DNA of 64,000 bases from JAAYAO01 sp051133435 (GCF_051133435.1 NZ_JBPGNY010000005.1:1-64000), one strand, 5' to 3'. Counted from the first letter of the stretch, positions 40,647-50,600 are shown. Notes: generated from the sequence alone by a model not told the origin. Translations and numbers: made by a program.

Positions 40647-42735
40647 CCTGCGATTCCGGCGTCGCGTCCCGGCCCGCCCGATCGAGCGCCCGGGCGTACC
40701 ACATACCCAAGCCGATCAGCAGCAGTCCGGTGACGATCGCGACCACCACCCGCACCAAACCCGACAGCACCGACAGGTCCCACAACAGAAACTTCATCAG
40801 CGCCGCAGCGGCGACGGTCAGGCCGAAGCCGCGTCGGGTGCCACCACCCGCGGTGCGTCGCAACCCCAACAGCAGCGCCACCCCGGCGGCGAGGAACCAA
40901 CCGATGGTCACCACACCGTGGCCGACCCGGTATCCGGCCTCGGCATCACCGATCCGATCACCCAGCCAGGTGCTCACCGACACCACCGCCGGCGACAACA
41001 GCACCAGGGCCATGGCTCCGGCCACCACGTTCACCACGTGCCGGTTGCGGTGCGCCACCTTGGCGGCCCGCCGGTGCAACCGCAACACCGTCTCGCGCAG
41101 CAGTACCAAGGTGATCGCCGCCAGCAGTGACTGCAGGGGCTGGAACGGGAAAGCCTCCAGTGCGGCGCTCCGGTCGAACAAGGGGAGCAGGAACAACATC
41201 TGTCCAGCGATCATCACCGTGGCATGAACCCCCGCCGCCCAGCCGAACAGAGCCGATTTGGTGAGCCAGGCGATCGCGATCAGCAGCAGTGAGGTGACCA
41301 GGAAGGGGGCGGGCAGCCACTCCGTGGGCAACCACGCGGTGGCACCGATGGGTAGCCACAGGCTGCCGACCCCGGCGGCCACCGCGCGGGTGCCGGTGGG
41401 GGCCAGCCTGGTTCCGGCCACGACCAGCAGGCCCACGGCCACAGCGATCAGCAGTATCGGGCCCCCGTGGTCCTCCAGCCGGATCCCCACGATCAGCGAC
41501 GGCACCACCAACAGCCCCAAGCACACCGCGGCGGTGGCCGGAAGCAGCGATGCCACTGGGTCGTCCGAGGCGTCCGGGTCGCGGGTGGGCCGGAACTTGG
41601 CCGCGACGCCCTCCACCAACCCCAGGACGACCAGAATCACGCCGGCGGCGACCAGCAGCGGAAAGTCGGGATCGCTCAACGGGACGGTCAGGGCTGCGGC
41701 CGCGGCGACCAGGGTCAGGGGAATCAGGCGGGCGATCTGGGCGCCGACCCAACCCAGCCCCCAGGTGGCGAGCAGGGACACGAGCGCGAAGGCGAGCCCG
41801 AAGGCCAGCGTGGTCGTCGGATCAGGGCTGACCAACGGCACCAGCACCAGGACTCCCAGCGACACGATGGTCGCCAGGGCGCCGCTGAGCCACCACCGGG
41901 CCAGCACCAACCCGCCGAGGGCGATGATTCCGGCAGCGACCAGACCGGCGGGGCGGGGGAGCCAACCGTGCAGGGCGGTGATCGCCGCCATGTCCAGGTA
42001 CCCGGCGGCGAAGGCCACCGCGGCCAGCGCGATGGCGCCCACCGGCGAACGCCGACGCAGCCAGATCGCGGCCGCGAGCAGAGCGACCGCGGCGACAGCG
42101 ACGGTCACCACCTGGGCAACGGGCCCGAAGAACCCGGCTTGAGCGGCCAACACCAGCAGCAGGCCGATACCGATCAGCAACACCCCCGAGCCGACGAAGG
42201 CCAACACCTTTGCGATCACGTTCTGCCTGGCCGGTTCCGGGGCGATCGACGGGCGGGTGGCATCGGGGTCATCGCCAGCCGACGGGATCGGCGCGAGGTC
42301 GGCTCGTGGTGGACGCCGGCTCATCGTGGGCAGGTCATAGGCGGCCACGTCAGACCCCTGCCAGTGAGCCGGCACGGCCGCACCCAGGGGCGTGGAAGCC
42401 GGTGGTGGTCCGTGCGGAGGTTGCCAATGGCCGTGCGGAGGAGCTGCGCCGGGCCCGGATACCGCGGGGCGCGGGGCCGGCTGCCGAGCCACCGGGGACT
42501 GGGCCGGCGGGGCCTGCGCCGGGTGTGGCGGGGAATGCGCTGGGTGGGGAAGGGATTGCGCGATGTGGGGGCCGGGTTGGCCGACTCGGCGGGTGGGGTT
42601 GGTGTCGTGGTCGGCGTCCAGTCGGGCCTGCAGGCGGGTCACCTGCTCCTGCAACTCACCGATCCGGTCGGCCAGGGCCGATTGCTGCTGGGCCAGTGCC
42701 TCCAGCCGTTCGGCCAGCCGATCCGTGTCATCCAT
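40603..42735 (-). CDS. DUF2339-family multi-pass membrane protein
   Basis: This 710-residue protein begins with a coiled-coil heptad segment (RLAERLEALAQQQSALADRIGELQEQVTRLQARLD), then a Pro/His-rich linker of about 130 residues, then some 20 hydrophobic helices starting at NVIAKVLAFVGSGVLLIGIGLLLVLAAQAGFFGPVAQV. This layout, with GYLDMAAITALHGWLP and a late SLWLPIG...WLAKSAL-type segment, is that of DUF2339 proteins, whose role is unknown. A TAGGGT -10 element 6 bases upstream supports ATG 42735. Confidence 0.82.
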   Translation of the reverse strand: MDDTDRLAERLEALAQQQSALADRIGELQEQVTRLQARLDADHDTNPTRRVGQPGPHIAQSLPHPAHSPPHPAQAPPAQSPVARQPAPRPAVSGPGAAPPHGHWQPPHGPPPASTPLGAAVPAHWQGSDVAAYDLPTMSRRPPRADLAPIPSAGDDPDATRPSIAPEPARQNVIAKVLAFVGSGVLLIGIGLLLVLAAQAGFFGPVAQVVTVAVAAVALLAAAIWLRRRSPVGAIALAAVAFAAGYLDMAAITALHGWLPRPAGLVAAGIIALGGLVLARWWLSGALATIVSLGVLVLVPLVSPDPTTTLAFGLAFALVSLLATWGLGWVGAQIARLIPLTLVAAAAALTVPLSDPDFPLLVAAGVILVVLGLVEGVAAKFRPTRDPDASDDPVASLLPATAAVCLGLLVVPSLIVGIRLEDHGGPILLIAVAVGLLVVAGTRLAPTGTRAVAAGVGSLWLPIGATAWLPTEWLPAPFLVTSLLLIAIAWLTKSALFGWAAGVHATVMIAGQMLFLLPLFDRSAALEAFPFQPLQSLLAAITLVLLRETVLRLHRRAAKVAHRNRHVVNVVAGAMALVLLSPAVVSVSTWLGDRIGDAEAGYRVGHGVVTIGWFLAAGVALLLGLRRTAGGGTRRGFGLTVAAAALMKFLLWDLSVLSGLVRVVVAIVTGLLLIGLGMWYARALDRAGRDATPESQVSPEPPAPPPSWHG

Positions 42736-42741
42736 GGGCCC

Positions 42742-42747
42742 ACCCTA
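42742..42747 (-). promoter_or_regulatory. -10 element, leaderless DUF2339 gene
   Basis: On the minus strand TAGGGT ends 6 bases before ATG 42735, consistent with leaderless transcription. Confidence 0.4.
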
Positions 42748-42784
42748 GAACCGGTCGGGGCGAGCCCATGGATGAAACGAATGA

Positions 42785-42955
42785 TCAGGGGTTGGGATTG
42801 AGCTTGTCCTTGGCGGCCTGCTGAGCGCGGTCCACCTTGTCCTGGTGCTTGTTGCCGGTGCGGGCGTCGACCTCGTCGCCGACCCGCTCGATGACCTGAT
42901 CGACCTGGTCGGGGTGCTTGGAGGCGAGATCCTTGGCCTTGTCGAAGATTCCCAT
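42785..42955 (-). CDS. MT0933-type small antitoxin-like protein
   Basis: This 56-residue protein (MGIFDKAKDLASKHPDQVDQVIERVGDEVDARTGNKHQDKVDRAQQAAKDKL) matches the short actinobacterial family labelled antitoxin after M. tuberculosis MT0933/Rv0909. GAAAGGA lies upstream of the ATG. No toxin gene adjoins it: its neighbours are a DUF2339 gene and miaA. A general stress or DNA-associated role is therefore as likely as an antitoxin role. Confidence 0.75.
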   Translation of the reverse strand: MGIFDKAKDLASKHPDQVDQVIERVGDEVDARTGNKHQDKVDRAQQAAKDKLNPNP

Positions 42956-43012
42956 CGGGTGCTTCCTTTCGTCGGAATGACTGGTGCCATTCTTGCGGGC
43001 ACACTGGGAGCC

Positions 43013-43960
43013 ATGTCGACCCCTCCCCAAGTCTTGGTGATCATCGGGCCGACGGCATCGGGCAAGACCGATCTGGCCGTCGCGGTCGCCGAGCGTCTGA
43101 TCGCCGCCGGGCGTCCCGCCGAGGTGATCAATGCCGATTCGATGTTGGTATATCGGGGGATGGACATCGGTACCGCCAAACCGACCCTCGCCGAGCGCCG
43201 CGGGGTGCCGCACCACCTGATCGACATCATGGACATCACCGCCACCGCCACCGTGGCCGAGTTCCAAACCCTCGCCCGGGATGCGATCACCGACTGCCGG
43301 GGGCGAGGTGTGTTGCCGATTCTGGTCGGCGGCTCGGCCCTCTACGTCCGGGCCATCGTCGACCATTTCGAGTTTCCCGGCACCGAGCCCGCGATCCGGG
43401 CCCGCTGGGAGGACGAACTTGCTCGGGTCGGCGCGGAGGAACTGCATCGGGTGCTGGGCGCGAAGTCACCGGAGGCCGCCGCCGACATCCTGCCCGGAAA
43501 CGGGCGTCGGATCGTGCGGGCCCTGGAGGTGATCGAGCTGACCGGGTCGTGGACGCCGACGCTGCCCGAATGGCGTTATGCCCTGCCCGGAGTGGTGCAG
43601 GTGGGCCTGGACCTGCCACGTCCCGAACTCGACCGACGGATCGCCGAACGGGTCGACCGCATGTGGGCGGCCGGATTCGTCCGGGAGGTGCGCGAACTGG
43701 AAGCCCAAGGGCTGCGTGCCGGACGCACCGCTTCGCGGGCACTGGGCTATCGCCAGGTGCTGCAGTTTCTCGCCGGGGAATGCACCGAGGACGAGGCGAA
43801 ACAAGCCACCATCACCGGTACCCGCCGTTTCGCCCGCAAACAACAGGGCTGGTTCGCCCGCGACGACCGAATCACCTGGCTGACCGTCGGGGATACCGGC
43901 CCGGGGCCCGAGGTGCTGGTGGAACACACTTTGGCCGTACTGGGACACTGGGGGACATGA
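43013..43960 (+). CDS. miaA: tRNA dimethylallyltransferase
   Basis: MiaA adds the dimethylallyl group to A37 of tRNAs, the substrate of MiaB. The 315-residue enzyme has the P-loop IGPTASGKTDLAVAVAERL, NADSMLVYRGMDIGTAKPT, HHLIDIMD, LVGGSALYVRAIVD and a C-terminal TRRFARKQQGWFARD tRNA-contact segment. ATG 43013 is in the family position; the longer frame has no similarity. It overlaps dapF by ATGA. Confidence 0.96.
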   Translation: MSTPPQVLVIIGPTASGKTDLAVAVAERLIAAGRPAEVINADSMLVYRGMDIGTAKPTLAERRGVPHHLIDIMDITATATVAEFQTLARDAITDCRGRGVLPILVGGSALYVRAIVDHFEFPGTEPAIRARWEDELARVGAEELHRVLGAKSPEAAADILPGNGRRIVRALEVIELTGSWTPTLPEWRYALPGVVQVGLDLPRPELDRRIAERVDRMWAAGFVREVRELEAQGLRAGRTASRALGYRQVLQFLAGECTEDEAKQATITGTRRFARKQQGWFARDDRITWLTVGDTGPGPEVLVEHTLAVLGHWGT

Positions 43961-44796
43961 CCGAGTTGCAGTTCGCCAAGGGGCACGGCACCGAGAACGA
44001 CTTCGTGATCCTGTCCGATCGCGACGGTGCCGCCGAGCCCAGCGCCGCTCAGGTGCGCTGGTTGTGCAACCGACATGCCGGCATCGGCGGTGACGGGCTG
44101 CTGCGCGCAGTACGCGCCGGCCACATCGCCGATTGGGATGGTGACCCCGACATCTGGTTCATGGACTACCGCAATGCCGATGGGTCGATCGCCGAAATGT
44201 GCGGCAACGGCTTGCGGGTGTTCGTCCGCTATCTGCTCGACCGGGGGAGACTGGAAGAGTCAGACCGCGATGCCGCCGGCAACTACCGGATCGGCACCCG
44301 GGCCGGGGAGCGCACTGCCGCCGAACTGCCCGACGGCCGAATTCGGGTGTCGATGGGCGCGGTCACCGTTGGTGCTCAGCCGGAGGTGATCGAAACCGGC
44401 GGTCAGCACTACAGCGCGGTACCGATCGACGTGGGCAATCCGCATGCGGTGGTTTTCGCCGACCGGATCGACGATTTCGATCTGAGCACCGCACCCTGCT
44501 ACTCGGCGGAGAGCTTTCCGCACGGGGTGAATGTCGAGTTCGCCACACTCAGCGGGGACGGGGCGCGGATGCGGGTGTTCGAACGCGGCGTGGGCGAAAC
44601 CCGCTCCTGCGGAACCGGGACGGTGGCGGTGGCAGCCGCGGCAGCGATCGGTTCCGACACCACCCACTGGGTGGTCGAGGTACCCGGTGGCACCGTGGAG
44701 GTCGACCTGCCCACCTCCGATGATCCGCAGGCCTACCTGACCGGGCCCGCCGAGATCGTTGCCTTCGGAGTTGCGCAGCTTCCTGATACCGCCTGA
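43957..44796 (+). CDS. dapF: Diaminopimelate epimerase
   Basis: DapF converts LL- to meso-diaminopimelate for peptidoglycan and lysine. The 279-residue protein has both catalytic cysteine motifs: AEMCGNGLRVFVRYLL and TRSCGTGTVAVAAAA. It also has KGHGTENDFVI near the N-terminus and IDVGNPHAVVF. The start overlaps the miaA stop, and hflX follows, the usual actinobacterial order. Confidence 0.97.
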   Translation: MTELQFAKGHGTENDFVILSDRDGAAEPSAAQVRWLCNRHAGIGGDGLLRAVRAGHIADWDGDPDIWFMDYRNADGSIAEMCGNGLRVFVRYLLDRGRLEESDRDAAGNYRIGTRAGERTAAELPDGRIRVSMGAVTVGAQPEVIETGGQHYSAVPIDVGNPHAVVFADRIDDFDLSTAPCYSAESFPHGVNVEFATLSGDGARMRVFERGVGETRSCGTGTVAVAAAAAIGSDTTHWVVEVPGGTVEVDLPTSDDPQAYLTGPAEIVAFGVAQLPDTA

Positions 44797-44867
44797 TTCC
44801 GGAAACCGCCTGGGCCGGGGAAAACCGGTGTCGGGGCGAGGGCGATTGTGAAACAGTTGACGCCACG

Positions 44868-46385
44868 ATGACTGCTGAACCACGATCCACCGCCGACGAA
44901 CCCTTCGAGGGTCTCGACGAAAACGTCGAAGAGCCCGGATTCGACGAGCCCGGCACCGACGACGAAGCCCTGTGGTCCGACCCCTGGGCCGAGGACGACC
45001 CGGAGGCCGACCCCGACGGTGATCAACTCGACCTGCTGGAGCGCCTCAGCCTCAAGCGGGTGGCCGGTATGTCCACCGAATTGTCCGACATCACCGAGGT
45101 GGAATACCGCCAACTCCGGCTGGAGCGGGTGGTGCTGGTCGGGGTGTGGACCACCGGCTCGGCCGATGATGCCGACAACTCGATGAACGAGTTGAAGCTG
45201 CTGGCCGAAACGGCCGGCTCCCAGGTGCTCGAAGGGCTGATTCAACGTCGCAACCAGCCCGATCCGGCGACCTTCGTGGGCCGGGGCAAGGTCGATGAAC
45301 TGCGCCAGGTGGTGATCGCCACCGGAGCCGACACCGTGATCTGTGACGGTGAGCTGAGCCCGGCCCAGTTGCGCAACTTGGAGGACCGGATCGGCGTCAA
45401 GCTGATCGACCGCACCGCCCTGATCCTCGACATTTTCGCCCAGCACGCCAAGAGTGCTGAGGGTAAGGCTCAGGTTGAGCTGGCCCAGTTGCAGTACCTG
45501 AAGCAACGTTTGCGGGGTTGGGGCGAGTCCTTGTCCCGTCAGGTCGGTGGCCGGGCCGCCGGCGGTGCCGGTATCGGAGGCCGCGGCCCGGGTGAGACCA
45601 AGATCGAAACCGACCGACGCCGGATCAACACCCGGATCTCGCAGTTGCGGGCCAAGCTGCGCGACCTAGACTCCACCCGCCAGACCAAACGCGCCGAACG
45701 CACCCGCAACCAGGTGCCCTCGGTGGCGATCGTGGGCTACACCAACGCCGGCAAATCCAGCCTGCTGAACCGGCTCACCGACGCCGGGGTGCTGGTGGAG
45801 AATGCGCTCTTCGCCACCCTCGACCCCACCACCCGGCGCACCGAAACCCCGGACGGACGCCACTACACCCTCACCGACACCGTCGGTTTCGTCCGACACC
45901 TGCCCCACGACCTGGTCGAGGCCTTCGCCTCCACCCTGGAGGAAACCGCGCTGGCCGACCTACTGGTGCATGTGGTCGACGCCTCCGACCCCGACCCGGT
46001 CGGGCAGATCCGGGCGGTGCGCGAGGTGCTGGCATCGATCAAGGCCGGTGACGTCCCCGAACTCATCGTGTTCAACAAGGTCGATGTGGCCGACCCCGAG
46101 CAGGTCACGATGCTGCGCAGCCAGTTCCCCGAGGCCGTGGTGGTGTCGGCCCGCACCGGTGTCGGCCTGGCCGGGCTGCGCTCCCGGATCGATGAGATGC
46201 TGCCGCACCCCGAGGTGGAGGTGCGTGCCCTGGTGCCCTACGAACGCGGTGATCTGCTGAATCGGATCCACCAGGCCGGGGAGTTCATCACCACCGAACA
46301 CACCGCCGAGGGCACCAGGATCGTGGCGCTGGTGCACCCCGACCTGGCCGGGGCGCTGGAGCCCTACCTGGAGGGCCAAGCGTGA
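44868..46385 (+). CDS. hflX: GTPase HflX
   Basis: HflX is a ribosome-associated GTPase that splits or rescues stalled ribosomes. The 505-residue protein has an acidic 50-residue N-terminal extension, the GRGKVDELRQVVIATGADTVICDGELSPAQLRNLE domain, the glycine-rich GRAAGGAGIGGRGPGETKIETDRR loop and the G domain with GYTNAGKSSLLNRLT, DTVGFVRHLPHDLVEAF and NKVD. All G motifs are intact. Confidence 0.96.
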   Translation: MTAEPRSTADEPFEGLDENVEEPGFDEPGTDDEALWSDPWAEDDPEADPDGDQLDLLERLSLKRVAGMSTELSDITEVEYRQLRLERVVLVGVWTTGSADDADNSMNELKLLAETAGSQVLEGLIQRRNQPDPATFVGRGKVDELRQVVIATGADTVICDGELSPAQLRNLEDRIGVKLIDRTALILDIFAQHAKSAEGKAQVELAQLQYLKQRLRGWGESLSRQVGGRAAGGAGIGGRGPGETKIETDRRRINTRISQLRAKLRDLDSTRQTKRAERTRNQVPSVAIVGYTNAGKSSLLNRLTDAGVLVENALFATLDPTTRRTETPDGRHYTLTDTVGFVRHLPHDLVEAFASTLEETALADLLVHVVDASDPDPVGQIRAVREVLASIKAGDVPELIVFNKVDVADPEQVTMLRSQFPEAVVVSARTGVGLAGLRSRIDEMLPHPEVEVRALVPYERGDLLNRIHQAGEFITTEHTAEGTRIVALVHPDLAGALEPYLEGQA

Positions 46386-46398
46386 GAAGGTGACTGCC

Positions 46399-47430
46399 AT
46401 GGACGTGGCCCTCACCCTTCCCCCACAGACCGAACTGGCCCAGGTGGCCGAGCGGGCGGCGCTGGCCGAACGCCTCGGAGTGCGGGTGCTGCATGTGCCG
46501 GAGATGACCCACGACTCGTTGATGGTGGCCGCCCTGGCGATCAACGCCACCTCCGAGCTGGTGGTGCGCACCTCGATGACGCTGGCCTTTCCCCGGTCGC
46601 CGATGATCACCGCCTATGCCGCTTGGGATCTGGCCCGGTTCTCCGGGCACCGCTTCGAGTTGGGCCTGGCCTCCCAGGTACGCGGCAATATCGAGGGCCG
46701 CTTCTCGGTGCCCTGGTCGGAGCCGGTCGGGTGGCTGGACGACTACCTGGTGGCGCTGCGCAAGATCTTCACCGCCTTCGCCCTCGGCACCGGTTTGGAG
46801 CATCACGGTCCGCACTACACCTTCACCAGGCTGCAACCGGCCTTCACCCCGGCCCCGCTGTTGGGCGACCCACCGAAGGTCTGCCTCGGTGCGGTCGGGC
46901 CGAAGATGGTCACCCTGGCCGGACGCCGGGCCGACCGGCTGGTCACCCACGCCACCAACTCCCATCCCCGCTACCTCGAAGAGGTGATCACCCCGGCCCT
47001 GACCGCCGGTGCCGGGGAACTGGGCCGTCCGGTGCCGCCGGTGACCGTGGTGCCGATGTGCATCACCGCGGCCGACGCCGACGACCTGCCCGAAGCCCGA
47101 CGCCGCACCCAGGAACAACTCGCCTTTCTGCTGACCACGCCCAACTACCAGCACACCTTGAGAATTCTCGGGTTGGCCGAGGTGGGGGAGCGGCTCACCG
47201 CGGCGGCCCGTGACCAACACTGGACGCGGCTGGTGAACGAGTTGGACGACGACACGCTGCACGCACTGCTGCCCGAGGCAACCTGGGCCGAACTGCCCGA
47301 GGTGCTGCGCCGGTGGTACGGGCCCTGGGCCGACCAGATCAGCCTGCCGTGGCCCGACGGTGACCCGGACCGCTTCCGGGCCGAGGTCGTCGAACCCCTG
47401 CAGGCCGGATCGGTCGAAGGTCGTCGATGA
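46399..47430 (+). CDS. LLM-class F420-dependent oxidoreductase (TIGR03617-like)
   Basis: This 343-residue luciferase-like TIM-barrel protein probably uses coenzyme F420. It shows ERLGVRVLHVPEMTHDSL, TSMTLAFPRSPMITAYAAWDLARFSGHRFELGLASQVRGNIEGRF and the GAVGPKMVTLAGRRADRLVTHATNSH strand typical of the family. The substrate is unknown. ATG 46399 is favoured because GAGAAGG lies 10 bases upstream, whereas GTG 46390 overlaps that ribosome site. It begins 13 bases after hflX. Confidence 0.85.
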   Translation: MDVALTLPPQTELAQVAERAALAERLGVRVLHVPEMTHDSLMVAALAINATSELVVRTSMTLAFPRSPMITAYAAWDLARFSGHRFELGLASQVRGNIEGRFSVPWSEPVGWLDDYLVALRKIFTAFALGTGLEHHGPHYTFTRLQPAFTPAPLLGDPPKVCLGAVGPKMVTLAGRRADRLVTHATNSHPRYLEEVITPALTAGAGELGRPVPPVTVVPMCITAADADDLPEARRRTQEQLAFLLTTPNYQHTLRILGLAEVGERLTAAARDQHWTRLVNELDDDTLHALLPEATWAELPEVLRRWYGPWADQISLPWPDGDPDRFRAEVVEPLQAGSVEGRR

Positions 47431-47469
47431 GCGGACCTGTCGGTCAACGGAACTGTCGGTGCACCGAAC

Positions 47470-47475
47470 TAGGGT
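47470..47475 (+). promoter_or_regulatory. -10 element, leaderless dinG-type gene
   Basis: TAGGGT ends 7 bases before GTG 47483. This supports that start over the longer upstream frame. Confidence 0.4.
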
Positions 47476-47482
47476 GGGGCAA

Positions 47483-49594
47483 GTGAGTGCAGAACTGGCC
47501 CGCAGGGTGCTGACCACCGTCGTCGACACCATCGGCGGCACCGAGCGTCCCGGCCAGGTGCGGATGGCATCGGCGGTTTCCCAAGCCCTGCGCGAGGGCG
47601 ACCATCTACTGGTGCAGGCCGGAACCGGCACCGGTAAATCACTGGGCTATCTCGCACCCGCCCTGGCCCACCTGCACAAGCACCCCGACGACCGGGTGGT
47701 CATCGCCACCGCAACCCTGGCCCTGCAGGCACAGTTGGCCAACTCCGACATTCCGGCCGCCCTGGATGCGATGGAAGAAGCCACCGGACGCCGCCCCCGC
47801 GCCGCAGTGCTGAAGGGTCGGTCGAACTACGCCTGCCTGCTGCGGGTCCGTGACGGAGTGGGCGCCGATCAGGAGAGTTTGTTCGGCATCGAGCCGGAAG
47901 CCGCACCCACCCCGACGGTGACGGCCGAATCGGCCCTCGGCGCCGAAGTGGTCACCCTGCGTTCCTGGGCCGAGAAGCAGGCCAGCGACGGTGGTCTGGC
48001 CGACCGCGACGACGCCCCGGCCCACACCAACCGGGCCTGGACCCACGTCTCGGTGCCGGTGCGCGAGTGTCTCGGCGCGCAGCGGTGTCCGTACGGCGAG
48101 GTCTGTTTCGTCGAGAAGTCCCGCGAACTCGCCCGGGACGCCGACCTGGTGGTGACCAACCATGCGCTCCTGGCCATCGATGCGATGCACGGCGGCACCG
48201 CCCTGCCCGAGTACGGGGCCGCGATCGTCGACGAGGCCCATGAGTTGGTCGCCCGGGTGACCGGGGCGGCCTCGGCCGAACTCAGCCCGCAGTTGATCGA
48301 GCGGCAGGCCAAACGTGCGCTGACCTGGTTGGAGGACGACCTCGCCCTGGAGTTCCTGGAGCTGGGCGACACCCTGCGCAACGCCCTGGACGATGCCGAA
48401 CTCGCCCGGATCACCGACCCCGAGTCGGCGGTCGCGATGACGTGCGGACAGATCCGCAACACCGCCCGCAAGGTGGTCAGCGCCCTGGCCGGGGGCGGCA
48501 ATGACGCACCGCCCGAACGGCGCCAATCCGCGGCCGCGGTGAAGGAAATCTTCGACATCGCCGAACGGATGGCGACCCCGATCGAACACGACGTGGTGTG
48601 GATCTCCGACCGGGAACGATTCGGACGGCAACTCAACGTCGCACCCCTCAGTGTGGCCGGTTTGCTCCGCGAACGGCTCCTGGCCGAACACCCGGTGGTC
48701 TTCACCTCGGCGACCCTGAAACTCGGTGGCGGCTTCACCCCGGTGGCAACCTCGATCGGGCTGCGCGCCGCCGACGAACTGCCGGCCGTTCCCGACGACG
48801 AAGCCGCTGCCGCAGGCACCGAGGCTGCTTCTGCGGACGAGGCCCCCGTCGATCCGGCGGTTGCCGAAGGTGCGGCCGACGAACCCGAGGACGAAACCGT
48901 TCACGACGTCGATCCCGACCGAATGGGCTGGCGGGGGATCGATGTCGGCTCGCCCTTCGACTACCCGAAACAGGGCATCTTGTACTTGGCCCGGAATCTG
49001 CCGGCGCCGCGCCGGGACGGAACCGCCGACGAGATCCTCGCCGAGATCGCCGAACTGGTGTGGGCCGCGGGAGGCCGGACCCTGGGCCTGTTCGCCTCCC
49101 AGCGGGCCGCCGAGGCCGCAGCGATTCATGTCCGGCAGGAACTGCCCAGCATGACGGTGCTGTGTCAGGGCGATGCCCAGTTGCCCGAACTCACCCGCCG
49201 GTTCATCAGCGAGCCGGATTCGAGTTTGTTCGGCACCCTGTCGCTGTGGCAGGGCCTGGACGTGCCCGGGGATGTCTGCCGGCTGGTACTGATCGACAAA
49301 ATTCCCTTCCCGCGTCCCGACGACCCGTTGCACATGGCCCGTCAGCAAGCGGTCGCCAAGGCCGGCGGCAACGGGTTCATGGCCGTAGCGGCCAGCCATG
49401 CTGCGCTGCTGCTCGCCCAGGGGGCGGGACGGCTGATTCGCCGCACCACCGACCGCGGGGTGGTCGCGGTGCTGGATCCGCGGATCGTCACCGCCGGATA
49501 CGGATCCTTCCTGCGCGCGACGATGCCGCCGATGTGGCAAACCTCCGACCGGGAAACCGTCGTCGGCGCACTGAGCCGGCTCCGCGGGGACTGA
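47483..49594 (+). CDS. DinG-family ATP-dependent helicase
   Basis: This 703-residue XPD/DinG-type superfamily 2 helicase has Walker A AGTGTGKSLGYLAPAL, the iron-sulphur cysteines Cys in NYACLL plus CLGAQRCPYGEVC, the DEAH box IVDEAHELV and a C-terminal lobe with SLWQGLDVPGDVCRLVLIDKIPFPRPDDP and QGAGRLIRRTTDRG. An acidic, Ala-rich insertion lies near residues 440-485. Such enzymes unwind R-loops and structured DNA. The gene lies close to lexA, but no convincing SOS box precedes it. Confidence 0.9.
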   Translation: MSAELARRVLTTVVDTIGGTERPGQVRMASAVSQALREGDHLLVQAGTGTGKSLGYLAPALAHLHKHPDDRVVIATATLALQAQLANSDIPAALDAMEEATGRRPRAAVLKGRSNYACLLRVRDGVGADQESLFGIEPEAAPTPTVTAESALGAEVVTLRSWAEKQASDGGLADRDDAPAHTNRAWTHVSVPVRECLGAQRCPYGEVCFVEKSRELARDADLVVTNHALLAIDAMHGGTALPEYGAAIVDEAHELVARVTGAASAELSPQLIERQAKRALTWLEDDLALEFLELGDTLRNALDDAELARITDPESAVAMTCGQIRNTARKVVSALAGGGNDAPPERRQSAAAVKEIFDIAERMATPIEHDVVWISDRERFGRQLNVAPLSVAGLLRERLLAEHPVVFTSATLKLGGGFTPVATSIGLRAADELPAVPDDEAAAAGTEAASADEAPVDPAVAEGAADEPEDETVHDVDPDRMGWRGIDVGSPFDYPKQGILYLARNLPAPRRDGTADEILAEIAELVWAAGGRTLGLFASQRAAEAAAIHVRQELPSMTVLCQGDAQLPELTRRFISEPDSSLFGTLSLWQGLDVPGDVCRLVLIDKIPFPRPDDPLHMARQQAVAKAGGNGFMAVAASHAALLLAQGAGRLIRRTTDRGVVAVLDPRIVTAGYGSFLRATMPPMWQTSDRETVVGALSRLRGD

Positions 49595-49672
49595 CCCCGC
49601 GACGGGGCTAGACGGGTCGCGTGCGGCGGAGATTCAGGCGCCACGCGCAGCTCGGGCCGACCAGGGACCGGC

Positions 49673-50470
49673 TCAGAGGCGGCGCAATACCGCCACCACC
49701 ACGCCCAGGATCTGAGCGTAGTTGCCGTCGATCGGCTCGTAGGCCGGGTTGTGGGGGAGCAGCCACACCTGATCGCCGGTGCGGCGGAAGGTCTTGACCG
49801 TCGCCTCGTCGTCCAACAGGGCCGCCACGATGTCTCCGTTGAGGGCGTCGGCCTGTTGGCGCACCACCACCCAGTCGCCGTCGCAGATCGCCGCGTCGAT
49901 CATCGAGTCGCCGCGCACCTTCAGCAGGAACACCTCGCCGTCGCCGGCTAGTTCCTTGGGCAGCGGGAAAACGTCGGTGACATGCTCCTCGGCCAGAATC
50001 GGCCCGCCGGCGGCGATCTCACCGAGCACCGGCACGTTGACCGGTGTCGGGTGGGCATCGCCGATACCCGTCTCGTCGAAGCCGTGGTCGTCGACCGCAC
50101 TCAGTGTGCGCGGGGTGGCCAGGCCGGGAATGTCGGGCATCCGGATATCCATCGCCCGGGGGCGTTTCGGGTCGCGTCGGATGTAGCCGCGTTCTTCGAG
50201 TTCCTTGAGCTGATACGACACGCTCGACGAACTGGCCAACCCGACTGCCGCGCCGAGGTCGCGCATGCTCGGGGGATAGCCGTGTTCGGCGATGTAGTCG
50301 CCGATCACCACCAAGATCCGATACTGCCGAGAGGTGAGCCCCAAGGCCCGAAGGTGTTCCTCGGGGATTTCCACCGGTTTGCCGGCGGCGTCCTGGAGTT
50401 GGTTGTCGATGTCGGCTTCGCTCGGACGGCCCCGTCGGCGTCCTCCTCGACCCTGCGCGCTGTCTGCCAT
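49673..50470 (-). CDS. lexA: SOS repressor LexA
   Basis: LexA represses DNA-damage genes until RecA filaments stimulate its self-cleavage. The 265-residue protein has the winged helix LTSRQYRILVVIGDYIAEHGYPPSMRDLGAAVGLASSSSVSYQLKELEERGYI, the cleavage site Ala154-Gly155 in GEIAAGG, the catalytic Ser189 in RGDSM and Lys226 in ATVKTF. An N-terminal basic extension (GGRRRGRPSEAD) is longer than in E. coli and usual in actinobacteria. It is divergent from an SOS membrane protein gene. Confidence 0.97.
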   Translation of the reverse strand: MADSAQGRGGRRRGRPSEADIDNQLQDAAGKPVEIPEEHLRALGLTSRQYRILVVIGDYIAEHGYPPSMRDLGAAVGLASSSSVSYQLKELEERGYIRRDPKRPRAMDIRMPDIPGLATPRTLSAVDDHGFDETGIGDAHPTPVNVPVLGEIAAGGPILAEEHVTDVFPLPKELAGDGEVFLLKVRGDSMIDAAICDGDWVVVRQQADALNGDIVAALLDDEATVKTFRRTGDQVWLLPHNPAYEPIDGNYAQILGVVVAVLRRL

Positions 50471-50501
50471 GGATCAAGAATGGCGGAATCGGGGTGAGCA
50501 T

Positions 50502-50517
50502 TCAAACATCTGTTCGA
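50502..50517. promoter_or_regulatory. LexA box upstream of lexA
   Basis: TCAAACATCTGTTCGA matches TCGAAC-N4-GTTCGA with one change. It lies 32 bases before the lexA start codon, so LexA is expected to repress itself. A further half-site, ending GTTCGA, lies at 50533-50538. Confidence 0.75.
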
Positions 50518-50600
50518 GAGTGTCGCCGAATCGTTCGAAAAACTGTCAGTGGGTCGCGGTGCACTGCAGGTACGAGTTCGAATCCGGCTCACCGAATGAG

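Noticed and set aside
42785..42955. Toxin-antitoxin module
   Set aside because: Only an antitoxin-like protein is present and both neighbours are housekeeping or membrane genes.
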